Shown here: piece by piece, positions 53,204-55,723 of the stretch
Numbering within the stretch: position 1 is the first letter of the stretch
Layout of the letters: every line of letters begins with the position of its first letter
Program-made: the position numbers and the translations under genes
The notes under the pieces: model-generated
Database searches by the model: none
Told to the model about the DNA's origin: nothing
What the model saw: only the letters and a program-made list of their open reading frames with translations
Assembly: GCA_021604365.1 (NCBI GenBank)
Contig: BQIZ01000004.1
Location: forward strand, 1 to 55,723
Direction: 5' to 3'
Length of the DNA: 55,723 bases
DNA from: Nitrospirales bacterium
Lineage (GTDB): Bacteria; Nitrospirota; Nitrospiria; Nitrospirales; UBA8639

Positions 53204-54733
53204 TTACCCAGGACTTGTTTCGCCTTTCAGCCGTTTCAATCGATCTTCTTTTAATTCAATCCAGAGCGATTTCTCCCTCTCCACCGTGACGGAACCGGGT
53301 TTGAAGCCTTTGCCTTTTCTGACGAATTTCCGCAAGGTATAAATGACTTCCCCTTTCCCGCTCTTTCTCATGTCACTAAACCACAGAGTCAGCGTCGCCG
53401 CATCCTTTAATGTCTCGGGAGGAATCATGGCGCCTTTCTCCAAGCGGACAACCACATGTGAGCCTGGTGTCCCTCGAGCATGAAGCCAGAGATCATCCGG
53501 ATTGGCGATCTTCAATGTCAGATGATCATTATCCTTCGCCGTTTTTCCTACTAAAATAGGAAGTCCATCGGCAGAAGTATACGTGCGGTAGCCCTGGGCT
53601 GGAGCCGGTCGGCCTTTGGATGTCCGCGTCCTCTGGGAAATCGAGGAATCTGGTTTTTTCTTCGTTCTTGGTAAATCTTCAGGATCCACAATCCCTTGTT
53701 CCAACTGAGACAATTTCCCCTCCAATCGTGCCACCTCTTTGTGGGCCTCGTCCACACGGGGTTGGAGATGTTCCTGAGCCCCACTGAATTTATGATATTT
53801 TCTAAAATAATCTTCCATATTCCACACCGCATCTTTGGTCGGGTCAAGCGGGAGCGTCAGGGTGGGCAAGGCCGGATCATAATAGTCAACGATGGCGATG
53901 GACTCTTGTCCCTTTTTGATCTCATGGAGATGACTCTTCAACAGTTCTCCATACCGGGCATATTCCCGAAACCGCTCGGTCTTTTTGAAATCTTCTTGTA
54001 ACGCCTGAATTTTTCTTCTCCCATGCTTCAGCGCCTTTCGGGTCTGAACCAATTGCTGTTCAAGGTTGGCATCCTGGTCTTTCTCCCGTTCTTGTTGCCT
54101 ATATCGGCCTTCCAGTTCAGCCGACACCGGAAACATTTCCCCAAAGGTATCTTTTCCTTGAGTGGCGGCTTCAGAAAGCGGTTCACTCATATTCCCTTCC
54201 TGGTGAATAACGATCTCGTCCTGAGGGACGTCTATGGTGGGGGGAGGGAGGGTCTCAGGCGGTTTCACCGGTTTTAATGTTGGAGGTGTATAGCGATCTC
54301 CGACTCTCACACGGGAATCCCGTAACGATCTCAAGACCAGTTTTCTCTGATTTAAAATATGCACATTCGCCTGATTGCCGGTCAACGCAATCACCAAAAC
54401 ACACACCTGCTCAGCTTTCACAATCGTGATAAACACAATCCGGTCCTCTGGCTCCTGGCTGATCTCCACAATGCGCCCCCCTTCTACATGAGAACGCAGG
54501 AACGTACAAAATGGTGGGGGAGTCGGCGGATTCTCAAGCTTCTGAGAGATGAGATGTAGGCGGGCAAACCGGGGTTCCACGCACACCAATAAGGTACTGG
54601 TCTGTCCCGGGGCTCGAACATCGAGGGTGAGGGTAAAGAGCCGGGGTTGGTGGATTTTCTGGATGAACCCACCGACGAGGGCCCGATCCAATTCCCCGAC
54701 AATGGACTCACATTCAAAAAGGGAAAGAGCCAT
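53204..54733 (-). CDS. rqcH: Rqc2-type ribosome quality control protein (NFACT family)
   Basis: A 509-aa NFACT protein: NFACT-N domain (about 1-180), a long coiled-coil hairpin (about 200-350, 'LVQTRKALKHGRRKIQALQEDF') and a C-terminal NFACT-R/DUF814 domain (about 385-500, 'DDLWLHARGTPGSHVVVRL'). RqcH binds stalled 50S-peptidyl-tRNA complexes and recruits tRNA-Ala to add degradative alanine tails. The Asp-Arg pair used for tail synthesis in characterised homologues seems present in 'EPEDRIVFITI'. It was formerly annotated as fibronectin-binding protein; the cytoplasmic role is better supported. The first residues 'MALSLFECESIVGEL' match family starts. Confidence 0.92.
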   Translation of the reverse strand: MALSLFECESIVGELDRALVGGFIQKIHQPRLFTLTLDVRAPGQTSTLLVCVEPRFARLHLISQKLENPPTPPPFCTFLRSHVEGGRIVEISQEPEDRIVFITIVKAEQVCVLVIALTGNQANVHILNQRKLVLRSLRDSRVRVGDRYTPPTLKPVKPPETLPPPTIDVPQDEIVIHQEGNMSEPLSEAATQGKDTFGEMFPVSAELEGRYRQQEREKDQDANLEQQLVQTRKALKHGRRKIQALQEDFKKTERFREYARYGELLKSHLHEIKKGQESIAIVDYYDPALPTLTLPLDPTKDAVWNMEDYFRKYHKFSGAQEHLQPRVDEAHKEVARLEGKLSQLEQGIVDPEDLPRTKKKPDSSISQRTRTSKGRPAPAQGYRTYTSADGLPILVGKTAKDNDHLTLKIANPDDLWLHARGTPGSHVVVRLEKGAMIPPETLKDAATLTLWFSDMRKSGKGEVIYTLRKFVRKGKGFKPGSVTVEREKSLWIELKEDRLKRLKGETSPG

Positions 54734-55189
54734 GTTTGAATTTTACCGGATCGAAGAAGAGGAGTCACAGCAGATATGAATGTTGTATTATTTTATGAAG
54801 TTGACGGACAATACTCTTCTCATTTGCCAAGAGAGTATTCACGTGGGGAAGAGGTATAAATTAATGAGTTTTCCGAGTTTAGTGTGGGGAAACTCTTCGG
54901 CCAAGGCTTGGGACGATATGGTATATACTCCTCCCCTTTGTCAGGGATACAAAGAGGAATAAAAGGTGAGGTAGAGATTCAGGTGTGTGCCTATGTCATT
55001 GCGCCAGCAGCCCTCGCGGCAAGTTGGCATCTGGCGTTTCTATTTCCCCTTCGCCTTTGTTCCTCTTCGGAACAAAGCCTTACAAAGGAGGGGGTTTTCA
55101 TCACAGATCCATGTTGTCCGAACAACCCACGCTAATTCCTGAAGAGCCAAGGGATATACGAGGCATCAGATCGTTGCGGACACCATTCC
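54734..55189. other. Intergenic with palindromic element
   Basis: About 455 bases between rqcH and a methyltransferase gene. No credible ORF. It contains clustered inverted repeats (54928-55096, separate entry) and otherwise nothing recognisable. Confidence 0.45.
54928..55096. repeat. Palindromic repeat element with 9-bp hairpin
   Basis: CTTTGTTCC (55055-55063) and GGAACAAAG (55069-55077) form a perfect hairpin with a five-base loop. The left flank has 'TCCCCTTTGT...ACAAAGAGGA' (54932-54958) and the right flank 'TACAAAGGAGGGGG' (55081-55094), so related CCTTTGT/ACAAAGG arms occur several times. It looks like a REP/MITE-type element. Confidence 0.55.
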
Positions 55190-55723
55190 TTATTCTGGAT
55201 TCTGGCCAACCAGATAGGCGATCCATGACGGGTCGGAATCACCTTTCTCCACGCGATGATAGGTGCCTGTCCCTTCATTCGCTCCTTCATTGAGGCCTTC
55301 CCAGAGAAAGTGCACGTCTTCAAACCCAGCCTCTTTCATGAGTTCTGTGACTTCGGGAATCGTCCACAAGCGCCAATCATAGACAAAGGCATTGCGAAGC
55401 TCACTGCCATCGCGGAAAAGAAAATGAATCCGGGTTGTACAGAAATATGTGGAGGGTTCAAACACATCCTGATCCCAAACAAAGATGAAATCGCCAATGC
55501 CGTCGTCAGCGGGATTGTCGATGTCTCGATGCTCCTCTTGCTCTACCTGCGTTTCGCTGCCTCCCCAGATATCCATCACAAACAACCCGCCAGGCTGAAT
55601 CGACCGCCTGGCATTCCTGAAGTATTGTAAAAGGGTCGGGCGATCACGAAACACCATATAACTGAAATTCATGGCGACGGTGAGTTGCGAGAGGGGATGA
55701 TGAACGTTTAAGACATTGTCATT
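55190..55723 (-). CDS. SAM-dependent methyltransferase (partial, runs off window)
   Basis: The C-terminal part of a class I methyltransferase. The frame is open to the right edge, so the ATG at 55672 used by the ORF track is internal ('LTVAMNFSYMVF'). Seen are the post-motif region 'NARRSIQPGGLFVMDIWGG' (motif III-like, strand 5) and C-terminal 'TIPEVTELMKEAGFEDVHFLWEG'. The N-terminal SAM-binding glycine motif lies outside the window. The substrate is unknown; the layout resembles small-molecule methyltransferases. Confidence 0.85.
   Translation of the reverse strand, partial: NDNVLNVHHPLSQLTVAMNFSYMVFRDRPTLLQYFRNARRSIQPGGLFVMDIWGGSETQVEQEEHRDIDNPADDGIGDFIFVWDQDVFEPSTYFCTTRIHFLFRDGSELRNAFVYDWRLWTIPEVTELMKEAGFEDVHFLWEGLNEGANEGTGTYHRVEKGDSDPSWIAYLVGQNPE

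Overview
This 55.7 kb window looks like chromosomal DNA of a Gram-negative, Nitrospira-like bacterium (phylum Nitrospirota). That placement is an inference from gene content. The window carries a molybdenum-cofactor and Tat maturation cluster next to a hexaheme cytochrome, several HtrA/AsmA/lipoprotein envelope genes, many two-component and c-di-GMP signalling domains, and caspase/FGE-type fusion proteins. No 16S rRNA or nxr gene is present to settle it.

Layout. 1-920: no gene, but a diverged tandem repeat with nested inverted repeats. 921-3571 (minus): an HD-domain protein, YjbQ and a single-PDZ HtrA protease in one probable operon. 3784-8291 (plus): a very large AsmA-like envelope protein and mtnA (methionine salvage). 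8304-12621 (minus): a hybrid histidine kinase preceded in its operon by a REC-HD-GYP regulator, then a separate lipoprotein. 12926-16259 (plus): an orphan small protein, an FAD monooxygenase, a nucleotidyltransferase-fold protein with a degraded metal site, and a TPM/YgcG-type membrane protein. 16477-17154 (minus): a DUF3386 protein.

17571-31267 (plus) is the outstanding part. Four consecutive giant secreted paralogues each have a signal peptide, 5-10 PASTA repeats, a conserved ~270-residue middle domain and six VCBS/FG-GAP-like calcium-loop repeats of two alternating types. They clearly arose by tandem duplication and are still being remodelled, since exact internal repeats of about 100 bp are present. 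A large secreted or envelope-anchored caspase-like / coiled-coil / pseudo-formylglycine-enzyme fusion (31365-35108, minus) converges on them. Then come an outer-membrane MetA-type channel and a second, membrane-anchored pseudo-FGE protein. A surface system made of PASTA-propeller proteins plus a caspase-CLec protein is the best candidate for undescribed biology here.

38653-40363: tRNA-Thr(UGU), a zinc-type alcohol dehydrogenase and an orphan flagellar-rod-like protein. 40801-49164 (plus): a two-PDZ HtrA/DegP protease, TatC, MogA/MoaB, an Mrp/NBP35-type Fe-S ATPase, MoeA, MobB, a hexaheme NapC-like cytochrome and an ABC-2 exporter pair. These fit together as machinery for building and exporting a periplasmic molybdoenzyme and its electron-transfer partner. 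49349-51876: a divergent MFS exporter / LysR pair whose GC-rich coding style differs from its surroundings and was probably acquired by transfer. 52154-55723: a lipoprotein, RqcH (ribosome quality control) and the end of a SAM methyltransferase that runs off the window.

Starts were adjusted from the ORF track where a ribosome-binding site or paralogue alignment argued for it. No CRISPR array, reverse transcriptase, transposase or prophage module was seen.
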